Assembly: GCF_900148515.1 (NCBI RefSeq) | Contig: NZ_FRXN01000007.1 | Span: forward strand, 84,237 to 148,236 | Direction: 5' to 3' | Length of the DNA stretch: 64,000 bases | Source: Algoriphagus zhangzhouensis | GTDB lineage: Bacteria; Bacteroidota; Bacteroidia; Cytophagales; Cyclobacteriaceae | In this document: piece by piece, positions 52,054 to 60,532 of the stretch | Layout: each line of letters starts with the position of its first letter | How positions within the stretch are numbered: position 1 is the stretch's first letter | The notes under the pieces: model-generated | Seen by the model: only the letters and a program-made list of their open reading frames with translations | What the model was told of the DNA's origin: nothing | Databases searched by the model: none | Made by a program: the position numbers and the translations under genes

Positions 52054-55000
52054 TTAGAATGTAAAGTCTAAGCTCAAAGAATAGGTTCTTGGCATTTCCC
52101 TAGCCGACTCAGGGTCACCTAGACTCTTATGCCAACCTGTAAACACTGCAACATTTTCAATATTCAGTGCTAATCGAACCCTCGTCGCATTGATTTGATC
52201 TAAAATATGCGCCGGTAGATTGTACCCAAAAGAAACGTTCTGGAGTCGCAAATAAGATCTATTCAACCATACATTCCCTCCACCTAAATTGATAGAATTG
52301 ATTCTAGCAAAATTGTTTTCACCATTTAATGGTGTCCAATAAGGAATAGTATACCAGTTATGATTTTTAATGTATTGCTGAGAATTGTTAAATGGCTCAG
52401 TTGTACCACCTTTATACCCCATTTTCGCTAAAAAGACTAGTCCTAAATCGAAACCATGGAACTCAAAATCATTCCGAAAAGTCACATACCATGGGTTATT
52501 GCTTAATCCCTGAAAAACTCTATCATCAATATCAATATCCCCGTCACCATCTTGGTCAACAAATCTGAAGTCACCTGGGAACAAACCGTATTGGGAAGCC
52601 TCGGCTTCTTCGCCTATTTGGTAAACTCCATCTACTTCCCAATCCCAGATAATGTCCTTATTCTCTCCAATAAACCATCCATTTTGAAGATCATCAGGTT
52701 CTTTTAAACCTTCTGCTGTTTGCACAGCTTCATTTCCTAAAGTAGTAATCTTGTTTTGTCGATAAGTAATGTTTAGAGTGGAGTTCCAAAGGAAGTTTGG
52801 CTTCGAGATATTAATAGAATTAATACCGAGGTCAAATCCCGTGTTTTTCAAGCTGCCAATATTAGTTTTGATGGAACCAAAACCTGTCAAATCTGGAAGT
52901 TTCTGATCCAAAAGAAGATCATTCGTCTCAGAAGTATACACATCTAATGAACCGCTTAACCTACCGTCAAAGAATCCATAATCAATTCCCAGGTTATAGG
53001 CTGAGGTTTTTTCCCAAGAAAGGAAAGGGTTGGCGATTCTTGTAATCTCTGTATATGGCGTTGCTACATAGCCCCCATTATAATTCAAGTAAAGGTTATT
53101 GCTTAGTCTCGCATAAGCATTATAAGCTTCCAAACCACTACTGTTACCATTTACACCATAACTCAATCTCAATTTCAGGTAGCTGAAAGTCTTATTTGCA
53201 GCCATGAAATCTTCATTAGTTAATGTCCAAGCAGCTGAGAAGGAAGGGAAATTAGCCCAAAGGTTGTCTGCTCCGAATCGAGAATAACCATCCCTCCTTA
53301 CTGATACAGAGAAATTGAATCGGTCATCATAACCATAATTTACTCTTCCCATAATACCAATTCTAGAATTCACTTCATCAGAAGAAGATTCGGTCGGGTT
53401 CAATCCTAATTGAAGTGCGTGATACCCAAGTGCCGCAGTTGGATTAAAGCTATTTGTCAAGGCTCTTGTTTCCCAGGTTTTATTTTGTTCAGCATTATAA
53501 AGACCTGTAAAATTCACTGAATGCTTTCCAAATACTTTACTCCAGTTTAGGACAGTATTGGACTGCCAGGAAAACGCATCATTATATCTACGTTCTGCCT
53601 GATCCACTGCTCTTTGAGGATTTCCTGCTTCGTCAAAATCAAATCTTTTAAAAAGATCAAATCGAGGAGTATAATCTGTTCTTAAAGTAAACCCTAAAGG
53701 CAAAGTAAAATTAGCATAGAGCGTTGGATTGATCATAAAACGAGTATACTTACGCGTATTCCAAGATGGATCTTGATACGGGTTGGAAATATTTGATCCT
53801 GCACTTTGATCTGTCAAATTTTCGCGAGTTCGAGGCATTCCATTAATCCAAGGCTGATCGTATGGAGAATAAACTCTATATCCACCATTCCCAATTGGCT
53901 CATTGCCCTCATCTTGAAAAGTAAACTGGGCGTTGGCACCGATACTTACAAATTCGGCAATATTCACATCCAAGTTTAATCTGGAAGTAATTGACTCAAA
54001 TGTATCTCCAATTCTTACAGACTCCCTATCACTATATCCTAATGAATAGTAATATGAAACTCTTTCTGATCTTCCTGATACACTGATATCATAGTCTTGA
54101 CGAACTCCAGTATGAAACAAAAAGTCTTGCCAATCATAGATCTGTCCGTTTTTGAAATTTTCTAATTCCTGATCCCAAAAACCAAAATTGTTTACCCTTG
54201 CAAGGTTGATCGCATCTGGATCTGTTTCTCCAGGAATTCCATTTGCCTCTAACCAATCATCTTGATATTGTGGATCTATACTATAGTAATCTCTAAATCT
54301 TGTCCAAGGCTCTGTAATAGTATTGGTGATAGACTCATTCATATCTGTCAACCAATTCAGAACATCATCACCGCCCTTATGAGTTTGCTGACGGCGTGCT
54401 CCTGTCACCAATCCAATTCTAGAACTAACTGAAATTTGAGGCTTTCCATAGGCTCCTTTCTTGGTTGTAAAAATCACAACACCATTACTAGCTTGAGAAC
54501 CATAAACTGCGGCAGCACTTGCATCCTTTAGTACATCAACACTCTCAATGGTATTCGGGTTGATCTCGGAAAGGTCACCTCTAAAAATAACCCCATCCAA
54601 AACGATTAATGGCTGATTGGAAGCTCTCTCATCATCTGCATCTGCTTTAATGGAATTATCGCCCCTAACTTCAAAGTCCGGTACATTTCGAGCATTGGTC
54701 GCATAACCAACTGTCAAACCTGGAACTGTGGTACGAAGAATTTCCGAAACACTGGTTGGTTTGTATTTCATCACCTCTTCAGCTTGGACATTCACAATTG
54801 CCCCAGTCAGATCCTTTTTCTTTTGCGTACCATAACCTACCACTACAACTTCCTCCAATGCCTGGGTATTTTCAGCCAGAATTACATTTATCACTGACTG
54901 ATTACCTACCACAATCGTTTGCGTTTCAAAACTTACAAATGAAAAAGACAAACTTGCCCCATCAGCGACGGTTATTGTAAAATTCCCATCAAGGTCTGTT

Positions 55001-55278
55001 GCAGTACCATTGGTGGTACCAACTTCCAAAACCGTTACGCCAGGAAGGGGAAGATCATTTTGATCTACTACTCGACCAGTGACAGTTTGCTCTACTATTT
55101 CAGAGAACTCTACATATTTATTGATTGGGGAGAAATTTTCGACAAAGCTAGGATTAGCTTCATCCAAACCTAAAAAGGTACCTGTTGCTTTCAATTTCTG
55201 CTGGGAAAAACATACGAGCAGAAACACAAAAATGAAGGACGATATCGCCTTCGGTCGCGCTTTCTTTTGATAGATCAT
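52054..55278 (-). CDS. SusC/RagA family TonB-linked outer-membrane transporter
   Basis: A 1074-residue SusC homologue. After the signal there is an unusual stretch of about 35 residues (FLGLDEANPSFVENFS and following) before the carboxypeptidase D-like domain (VTGRVVDQNDLPLPGVTVLE, about 64-140). The TonB-box region has EEVVVVGYGTQKKKDLTGA (about 141-159), the plug has PLIVLDGV and VDVLKDASAAAVYGSQASNGV, and the barrel ends in a terminal Phe (YSLSLDFTF). First gene of an operon with SusD, a Gfo/Idh enzyme and a DUF6807 protein, which points to uptake and oxidation of a sugar or glycoside. Confidence 0.94.
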   Translation of the reverse strand: MIYQKKARPKAISSFIFVFLLVCFSQQKLKATGTFLGLDEANPSFVENFSPINKYVEFSEIVEQTVTGRVVDQNDLPLPGVTVLEVGTTNGTATDLDGNFTITVADGASLSFSFVSFETQTIVVGNQSVINVILAENTQALEEVVVVGYGTQKKKDLTGAIVNVQAEEVMKYKPTSVSEILRTTVPGLTVGYATNARNVPDFEVRGDNSIKADADDERASNQPLIVLDGVIFRGDLSEINPNTIESVDVLKDASAAAVYGSQASNGVVIFTTKKGAYGKPQISVSSRIGLVTGARRQQTHKGGDDVLNWLTDMNESITNTITEPWTRFRDYYSIDPQYQDDWLEANGIPGETDPDAINLARVNNFGFWDQELENFKNGQIYDWQDFLFHTGVRQDYDISVSGRSERVSYYYSLGYSDRESVRIGDTFESITSRLNLDVNIAEFVSIGANAQFTFQDEGNEPIGNGGYRVYSPYDQPWINGMPRTRENLTDQSAGSNISNPYQDPSWNTRKYTRFMINPTLYANFTLPLGFTLRTDYTPRFDLFKRFDFDEAGNPQRAVDQAERRYNDAFSWQSNTVLNWSKVFGKHSVNFTGLYNAEQNKTWETRALTNSFNPTAALGYHALQLGLNPTESSSDEVNSRIGIMGRVNYGYDDRFNFSVSVRRDGYSRFGADNLWANFPSFSAAWTLTNEDFMAANKTFSYLKLRLSYGVNGNSSGLEAYNAYARLSNNLYLNYNGGYVATPYTEITRIANPFLSWEKTSAYNLGIDYGFFDGRLSGSLDVYTSETNDLLLDQKLPDLTGFGSIKTNIGSLKNTGFDLGINSINISKPNFLWNSTLNITYRQNKITTLGNEAVQTAEGLKEPDDLQNGWFIGENKDIIWDWEVDGVYQIGEEAEASQYGLFPGDFRFVDQDGDGDIDIDDRVFQGLSNNPWYVTFRNDFEFHGFDLGLVFLAKMGYKGGTTEPFNNSQQYIKNHNWYTIPYWTPLNGENNFARINSINLGGGNVWLNRSYLRLQNVSFGYNLPAHILDQINATRVRLALNIENVAVFTGWHKSLGDPESAREMPRTYSLSLDFTF

Positions 55279-55785
55279 TTTGGATATTTATTGGGTTATT
55301 GTTAAGGGTGAAAAACTATTTAGATAGTTTTTCAATTTGTTTTTTTACTGGTTTTTAATCATAGAGAACTTTTAGAAATTTTGAGGTGAAAGGTGATTGA
55401 ATTATGAGTGAACTTGTTTAAAAATAATACCATCCAAAAGGGCAAAAGGGCTACAGAATCCCAGAAATTATTATTTGGAAACACTACTTAAAAACACACT
55501 TTTATTTCTTAATATTTAATTAGAATTACATTTTATTTCAAAAAGCATGTTTTCATATTATTAAAATTTAGAGGAGAATAAAAATAATTCGAGTTATTTC
55601 AACGTTATCGATTCCGTAAATCAATTCTCCACTATGAGCATCAATTATTTTTTAAAAAAATTGACTAGTTATTAAGGTAAAAAATTAAATATTTCAAATT
55701 CGTTCTTTAAAAAAATAGAACAAATACCCTGATTACCAATTAGAAGCAAAACCTCAGTCTAGTAACTGAAAATTTAAAAAAATGT
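55279..55785. other. AT-rich leader region of the second susC, with a perfect hairpin
   Basis: These 507 bases hold no credible gene and should carry the operon promoter, although I find no TTTG-N19-TAnnTTTG. The clear element is GAAAAACTAT-TTAG-ATAGTTTTTC at 55310-55333, a perfect 10-bp inverted repeat 32 bases before the susC ATG. Confidence 0.6.
55310..55333. promoter_or_regulatory. Perfect inverted repeat in the susC leader
   Basis: GAAAAACTAT and ATAGTTTTTC with a 4-base loop; 10 of 10 pairs match. Its position, 32 bases before the ATG, suits an mRNA hairpin or an operator. A T run follows it only on the plus strand, away from susC. Confidence 0.6.
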
Positions 55786-57096
55786 TTATCTATTTGATTC
55801 ACTCAACCAATGAAACTGTCTTTCCGCCAACTGAAAATGTCGCGGAAGTTTTTTAAGACTTATTCGGAGGGAATCCTGATTCTTAAGTCCCAGTAGACTC
55901 ATCCTTCCGTCAGGTTCCAACTCCATTTCAAAAGTGATAAAGGGCAATGAATCGTACTTCGATTTTCGCCACTCCAAAACGGAGGCGGTACTGTCAGGTC
56001 TATAATCAAAATAGGCCCTCCCATATCTCATCCAAAAGTCTTCATCTACCGCTCCAAAACTACCCGCACCATTGTAATCGAAAACCAGGTCTCGCCACCT
56101 CAAAGTATCCGCTAAATTTTCTGGAATCGTATCTCCGTTTTTCACAAATAACTCTACATGATAATATCCTGGTTCAATAGGATCTAGGACTTTGGTCGCC
56201 GTGGAATGGAAGCTTTTGTAATAACCGTAATAATTATATGTAGCTATCCCAAAGGCTGAAACTATGAAAACAACCTTCAAACCAATTCTAATGTACTTGA
56301 ACCAAGACTTGGAGAATTCTGGACTGTAAAAAGAGGAAGGTTTTGCCGACTTATTTTGAATAAAAAATGCAAACAACCGCTCTCTTTCCTGCCAAACCAA
56401 AAACAGACTCGCTATTAACAGATTGATGGAGAAAATTTTAACTGGAATATCATAGCTCAAATTGAGCATGGCCACGTTGGCAAAAACTCCAACTGACAAT
56501 AAAGCTCCCAAGAGAGCAGTTCTTCTCCAGAATAGTAGCAATGCCACCAACACTTCCGCAACTCCTGAAAAAATTTGGTACATCGGACTATAGCCAATAA
56601 ACATCCATGAAAGTCTCATCGGCAAATAGTCTCCTAGAGGAGTAGCCAATTGGCTTAGATTGGGAAAGTACATCTGCAGTGCAAACACTTTCAAAATTCC
56701 ATAAACAAAAGCAATTGAGGCTAGACTATACCTTACCACCAAGCACAAAATGTAATACAACTTCGGATAGCCCTTCCTTTTACTATCCAAAAAAGTCCAA
56801 ATAATCGTCCCTAAAATGGCTAAAACGATAATAGAAAACTGTAGTGCCCAACCAAAACTAGTGTCGCCACTTCCACCCTGAGGCACGAGTTCATCTTTGA
56901 TATGAAACAGGTAATCATTGAAGAAATAAGCGGCGGACCTAAGAGGAGAATAAAGTGAACTTGAAAGCCACCTAACCCCTGGAACACTTGCAAGGATATC
57001 TAGAGGAGGAAAAAATAAGATGAAGTAAATAAAGGCGAATCTAAAACTAACTTTTCTAAAAAATGACCAATTCCTATTAATCAAAGAGTTATCCAT
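55786..57096 (-). CDS. DoxX-like polytopic membrane protein
   Basis: The frame opens at 57192, but the earlier codons overlap the tRNA-Ser terminator; the ATG at 57096 starts a plausible protein (436 residues), so I chose it. There are about eight helices in the first 250 residues, then a soluble domain of about 120 residues with aromatic-rich strands (WRDLVFDYNGAGSF). The middle, LSWMFIGYSPMYQIFSGVAEVLVALLLFWRR, resembles DoxX-type membrane proteins. Function unknown. Confidence 0.65.
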   Translation of the reverse strand: MDNSLINRNWSFFRKVSFRFAFIYFILFFPPLDILASVPGVRWLSSSLYSPLRSAAYFFNDYLFHIKDELVPQGGSGDTSFGWALQFSIIVLAILGTIIWTFLDSKRKGYPKLYYILCLVVRYSLASIAFVYGILKVFALQMYFPNLSQLATPLGDYLPMRLSWMFIGYSPMYQIFSGVAEVLVALLLFWRRTALLGALLSVGVFANVAMLNLSYDIPVKIFSINLLIASLFLVWQERERLFAFFIQNKSAKPSSFYSPEFSKSWFKYIRIGLKVVFIVSAFGIATYNYYGYYKSFHSTATKVLDPIEPGYYHVELFVKNGDTIPENLADTLRWRDLVFDYNGAGSFGAVDEDFWMRYGRAYFDYRPDSTASVLEWRKSKYDSLPFITFEMELEPDGRMSLLGLKNQDSLRISLKKLPRHFQLAERQFHWLSESNR

Positions 57097-57187
57097 TGCA
57101 AAAAGGGGTTTTATCACTTTGAAAATAAAAAACCTAACGGAAACGATAAGACTCTTTAGGAAAATTTCACTACTGGATATGTCCAAA

Positions 57188-57221
57188 AACAAAAAAGCCT
57201 GACACTTTTTGTATCAGGCTT
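57188..57221 (-). terminator. Intrinsic terminator of tRNA-Ser
   Basis: On the minus strand AAGCCTGA and TCAGGCTT form the base of a stem extended by further pairs (TAC/GTG-type), with loop AAAAA, followed by TTTTGTTTTT. It lies five bases past the tRNA 3' end. Confidence 0.9.
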
Positions 57222-57225
57222 GATG

Positions 57226-57310
57226 CAGAGGAAGAGGGATTCGAACCCCCGGTACCTCGCGGTACAACGGTTTTCAAGACCGCCGCATTCGACCACTCTG
57301 CCATTCCTCT
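57226..57310 (-). tRNA. tRNA-Ser (anticodon TGA)
   Basis: Acceptor stem AGAGGAA/TTCCTCT, anticodon stem GCGGT/ACCGT with loop CTTGAAA (anticodon TGA), a long variable arm (TGTACCGCGAGGTACC, class II tRNA), a GGGGG/CCC-type T arm with TTCGAAT, and discriminator G at 57226. CCA is not encoded, unlike tRNA-Cys. Confidence 0.95.
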
Positions 57311-57350
57311 GTGATCTTTTGCTATCGAAACGTTTACCTGTTTCGGTTTG

Positions 57351-57381
57351 CAAAAGTAGGAGTAAAATCTACTTATGCAAA
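57351..57381 (-). promoter_or_regulatory. Bacteroidota-type promoter of tRNA-Ser
   Basis: On the minus strand TTTG (57381-57378) and TACTTTTG (57358-57351) are spaced by exactly 19 bases. The predicted start, near 57344, leaves about 34 bases of 5' leader before the tRNA. Confidence 0.82.
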
Positions 57382-57442
57382 GCCATTTCACCCTTTTTAT
57401 TTTAACCTCCTGATTTTTAGAGACAATATTTTTCAAATTAAA

Positions 57443-58519
57443 TCAATCAAAATATGGAAATGTAATCAATGCATGCTGACTAACAGTTGCAAAGTCCCTC
57501 CATACCCGATTCAATTCAGTTTCCATTTTTGCTACCTCTAACCCCGAAAAAGGATAAATACCCATATTACTCTCTCTACAAACCTGAACCAATTCTCTGC
57601 TCCTTTTACTTACATCTTTCAATTCAGTTTCCCGGATAGCCCCACTTTCTATCAAAGTGGCCCATGCAATTTCAATTGCGGAATAGAAATCTTTTGCAGC
57701 TGCTTCAAGACTGCTAGAACAGATAGCAAATTGCTTCTCTGCAAAGTCAACCTCAACTTCACTATACTTTCTATGAGAATTCCTTTTCCAAAAAGCCTCT
57801 TGAATCAAAGTTTGTAAATGCTGGCTAATCCCTAAAATATTGGAAACCAGTGTTGCTTCTGCAAACTGCTGAAAAGGAAATTGAAATATTGGGTCAGTCA
57901 GTGTAGCCTTTTCAGGAATGATTTCAAAACTCCGATTAAAAGGCACATGCAAGCTTTCTGTTTTAAATGCATGAGAGCCTGTGGCTATCATTCCCATATA
58001 ATTCCAGCCACCCAAAATCTCTACTTCCTCTTTATTTAGGATAAAAGCTTTAATTATAGGGTTTCCCTGTTCATCTTTTAACTGATTCCCATCCTTCCAA
58101 ATCTCACAATTTGCCGTAAAATGACTGGCGTGCAAGGCTCCTGAGGCGTAAGTCCATGAGCCTGAAATCATGTATCCATTTTCAACAATCTCTGCCTTCC
58201 CTCCAACAAATCCACTACCTGCGAAACATAATCCAGTATTTGGAAAGATTTCTTCTCTTAAGCCTTCCTCCAAAAACCCTACAAACCATAAGGCTCCTGA
58301 ACAAAGGGTTACGGTCCAGCCCAAACTACCATCTAGATTTGCCAATTTTTGTTCTATGCGCAAAGCCTCTGGTAGATCCAAGCCCAGCCCTCCCAGATTC
58401 TTGGGTACAAAAAGTTGAAACCACCCTTCAGTATTGATCTCATCTATCCATTCAGGAATTAAACTTCCCTTTTTCTCACTTTGAGATGAATGACCTGAAT
58501 CAAACAGACTGTAATTCAT
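57443..58519 (-). CDS. Acyl-CoA dehydrogenase-like flavoprotein
   Basis: A 358-residue member of the acyl-CoA dehydrogenase fold. The N-terminal helix domain is ELFVPKNLGGLGLDLPEAL-like (about residues 35-55) and is followed by LANLDGSLGWTVTLCSGA, the beta domain (about 115-210) and a C-terminal helical bundle. This layout matches the type 2 C-terminal domain seen in flavin monooxygenases and related enzymes as well as dehydrogenases. The catalytic base cannot be identified by eye. It overlaps the transporter gene by 20 bases and lies in the transcript controlled by the TPP riboswitch, so a thiamine-related substrate is possible (inference). Confidence 0.8.
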   Translation of the reverse strand: MNYSLFDSGHSSQSEKKGSLIPEWIDEINTEGWFQLFVPKNLGGLGLDLPEALRIEQKLANLDGSLGWTVTLCSGALWFVGFLEEGLREEIFPNTGLCFAGSGFVGGKAEIVENGYMISGSWTYASGALHASHFTANCEIWKDGNQLKDEQGNPIIKAFILNKEEVEILGGWNYMGMIATGSHAFKTESLHVPFNRSFEIIPEKATLTDPIFQFPFQQFAEATLVSNILGISQHLQTLIQEAFWKRNSHRKYSEVEVDFAEKQFAICSSSLEAAAKDFYSAIEIAWATLIESGAIRETELKDVSKRSRELVQVCRESNMGIYPFSGLEVAKMETELNRVWRDFATVSQHALITFPYFD

Positions 58520-59126
58520 TATTTTCCTCTTTTAAAATTTTTCTCCAATCAAAATATCCCAGCACCGCGATAACAAACAAGAAAACAGTTAATAACCCAA
58601 ACATGAAAAGTCCTTTGTAAAACAATAATGGAATCGCAATTGCATTGGAAATATTCAACCAAATCCAGTTCTCCACTTTCCTATTGGCCAAAAGCCACAT
58701 CCCAGCCCAGGCAGTTGAGGAAACCAAAGAATCAATGATTGGTACATCAGAATCAGTGAAGTTGATCAAAAACAGATAAAGCACAACCCATCCAATCAAT
58801 ACAATTCCCCATGTTTTCACTTTATCCATTGAATCAGAACTAGTGATTTTAGGAGTTCCAAACTGATTTCGACTTTTCCATTTGATCCAACCATATATAC
58901 TCATCCCCAAGTAATAAGCATTCAAAATAGTCTCGGCATATAGTTTCGCCTGGATCAAGACTATAGCCCCACAGCAAATACTGATGATACCGGTCGGATA
59001 CAACCAAACTTTGTTTCTCTTAGCTAATAAAACTTCAGAAACGCCAAAAGTAACGGCGATCCATTCTAACAAGCTTGTGCTTCGAACTTGCTCCAATAGC
59101 AAATCCAGATTCATAAAATTTTCCAT
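58500..59126 (-). CDS. pnuT: PnuC/PnuT family transporter, probable thiamine uptake
   Basis: A 208-residue membrane protein with about seven helices and PnuC-like stretches: VTFGVSEVLLAKRNKVWLYP near the N terminus, AYYLGMSIYGWIKW, and NRKVENWIWLNISNAIAIPLL with the conserved W-x-x-x-N. PnuC proteins move vitamins along a phosphorylation trap; those behind TPP riboswitches in Bacteroidota are called PnuT and carry thiamine. Here a TPP riboswitch lies directly upstream, so thiamine is the likely cargo. A second in-frame ATG at 59114 is possible. No thiamine kinase follows. Confidence 0.88.
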   Translation of the reverse strand: MENFMNLDLLLEQVRSTSLLEWIAVTFGVSEVLLAKRNKVWLYPTGIISICCGAIVLIQAKLYAETILNAYYLGMSIYGWIKWKSRNQFGTPKITSSDSMDKVKTWGIVLIGWVVLYLFLINFTDSDVPIIDSLVSSTAWAGMWLLANRKVENWIWLNISNAIAIPLLFYKGLFMFGLLTVFLFVIAVLGYFDWRKILKEENNELQSV

Positions 59127-59151
59127 TTGAATAATTGATTAGATTATTCAA
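59127..59151 (-). promoter_or_regulatory. Hairpin next to the pnuT start
   Basis: TTGAATAAT and ATTATTCAA form a 9-bp stem with a 7-base loop directly before the ATG, between riboswitch and gene. It may control access of the ribosome as part of the expression platform (inference). Confidence 0.5.
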
Positions 59152-59167
59152 AAAAGGAGGTTGTGGA

Positions 59168-59262
59168 TACGTTCCCTACGCCGGCATTACCCGGATCAGG
59201 TGCTCAGCGACTTATCGCCGATGGGTATGATCTCAGCCCTTATTTTGGGGCACCCCTTAATT
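59168..59262 (-). promoter_or_regulatory. TPP riboswitch (THI element)
   Basis: On the minus strand the conserved blocks appear in order: GGGGTGCC, GGCTGAGA (59238-59231), ATACCC, ACCTGATC (59201-59194), CGGGTAATGCCGGCGTAGGGA. These are the pyrimidine- and pyrophosphate-binding arms of the thiamine pyrophosphate aptamer. It precedes pnuT and the flavoprotein gene. The P1 stem is weak by eye and I see no clear terminator in the expression platform, so control may be at translation. Confidence 0.95.
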
Positions 59263-59322
59263 GATAAAGCGAAGGAAAAGATTATCAAATTGAAAAACAA
59301 GACAGGGATTCCTTTTTATGCA

Positions 59323-59355
59323 AGAAAGCCCGGCTAAACTAACCGGGCCTTCTTC
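59323..59355 (-). terminator. Strong hairpin after the GlxA-type regulator
   Basis: AAGAAGGCCCGG and CCGGGCTTTCTT pair over 12 bases (one G-T wobble) with a 9-base loop on the minus strand. T residues are mostly inside the stem, so termination strength is uncertain. It separates the regulator from the riboswitch transcript. Confidence 0.65.
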
Positions 59356-59443
59356 CCAAAATCAAACAAGCTCAATAGATAATTCTACAACGCCAATTTG
59401 AAGTCGATATTGGAGCTTAGACGAAAAGAATTAAATGTCATTC

Positions 59444-60418
59444 TTAGGCTCGAGCTTTATTATATTTTTCCTTGTAGGTTTTAGGAGAGGTCCCTGTAAC
59501 TTTTTTAAAAGCAACTCGGAAAGCTTTGGGATCGGTATACCCTATCTCCCACATTACTTCATTGATGTTTTTTCCGCTACTTTCAAATTTCTTTTTAGCA
59601 GCTTCGATTTTCACTCGGTGAATATATTCCAGCACCGTATTGTTAGTCGCTTTTTTAAATCTCCTTTCAAAGCTCCTCCTACCTAAAGAAACCTCCTGAG
59701 CCAATTCATCCACCGTCAACTTCTCAGAATACCTCTTTTCAATAATTTGCTGCGCCTTCTTTATTTCTTCATCTGGGTGTTCTATTTGCCCATTAAAAAT
59801 GGTAAAAGCAGATTGATCATTTCTCCCTATATCAATCGCAAAATATTTAGAAAGCAAAATAGCAGTTTCTCGATCCACATATTTCTCGACTATATGAAGC
59901 AATAAATTCCAATAGGAATTAGCCCCTCCACTAGAATAAATCCCCGCTTCCTCTGTGATAATTGCCCCATCCTGGATCAATACCTCCGGATACCTATTTT
60001 TAAAGTCCTGGATAAATCCCCAATGGGTCGAACACTTCTTCCCATCGACCAGGCCTGTTTCTGCCAGAAGAAAAGCCCCCAAACAAAGTGACGCTATTTC
60101 AGCTCCTTTTTTCTGCTGATCGATAATCCAAGGTATAAAGGCCTGATTGGTTTGAATAGAATAGTCAAGATCTCCAAATAAGGGAGGGATTATCACCAAA
60201 TCAGCTAATTCAGTGTCTTCAATTAATAAATCCGGCTGAATAGAAAACCCAGGACTCCCAGGATCAACTTTGGTTTTGGCACCAACAAGCTGAATATCAA
60301 ATAGTGGATTGGCTCCATTTTGAGTCAAAAACATGTTTACAGTTTGGAAACAATACTGAGCACCTGCTATAGCCTGAACAACAGCCTGTTCCAACGCCAA
60401 AATATAAATTCTCTTCAT
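59444..60418 (-). CDS. GlxA family transcriptional regulator (DJ-1/PfpI plus AraC domains)
   Basis: The frame opens at 60454, but the ATG at 60418 (MKRIYILALEQAV) starts the DJ-1 domain as in the family, so I chose it (324 residues). Residues of about 1-195 form the DJ-1/PfpI-like domain with the elbow EIASLCLGAFLLAETGL. Residues of about 215-315 form the AraC helix-turn-helix pair (LAQEVSLGRRSFERRFKKAT; EVMWEIGYTDPKAFRVAFKKVTG). Such regulators respond to small molecules through the DJ-1 domain. It is divergent from the double SRPBCC gene 114 bases away, its likely target. Confidence 0.9.
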   Translation of the reverse strand: MKRIYILALEQAVVQAIAGAQYCFQTVNMFLTQNGANPLFDIQLVGAKTKVDPGSPGFSIQPDLLIEDTELADLVIIPPLFGDLDYSIQTNQAFIPWIIDQQKKGAEIASLCLGAFLLAETGLVDGKKCSTHWGFIQDFKNRYPEVLIQDGAIITEEAGIYSSGGANSYWNLLLHIVEKYVDRETAILLSKYFAIDIGRNDQSAFTIFNGQIEHPDEEIKKAQQIIEKRYSEKLTVDELAQEVSLGRRSFERRFKKATNNTVLEYIHRVKIEAAKKKFESSGKNINEVMWEIGYTDPKAFRVAFKKVTGTSPKTYKEKYNKARA

Positions 60419-60532
60419 ATTTTGAATGTAAGAAAATTGTCGTAAATCCCCCACAAGTTGTCAGATTAAGACAAAACAGCTTCACTTCATTCAAGTAATT
60501 TTGGATATTGAAAAATCAAAATTTTTATAACC

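Noticed and set aside
57097..57192. N-terminal extension of the DoxX-like protein
   Set aside because: It runs into the tRNA-Ser terminator, and the ATG at 57096 gives a better start.
57220..57405. Plus-strand open frame of 61 codons
   Set aside because: It is antisense to tRNA-Ser and its promoter.
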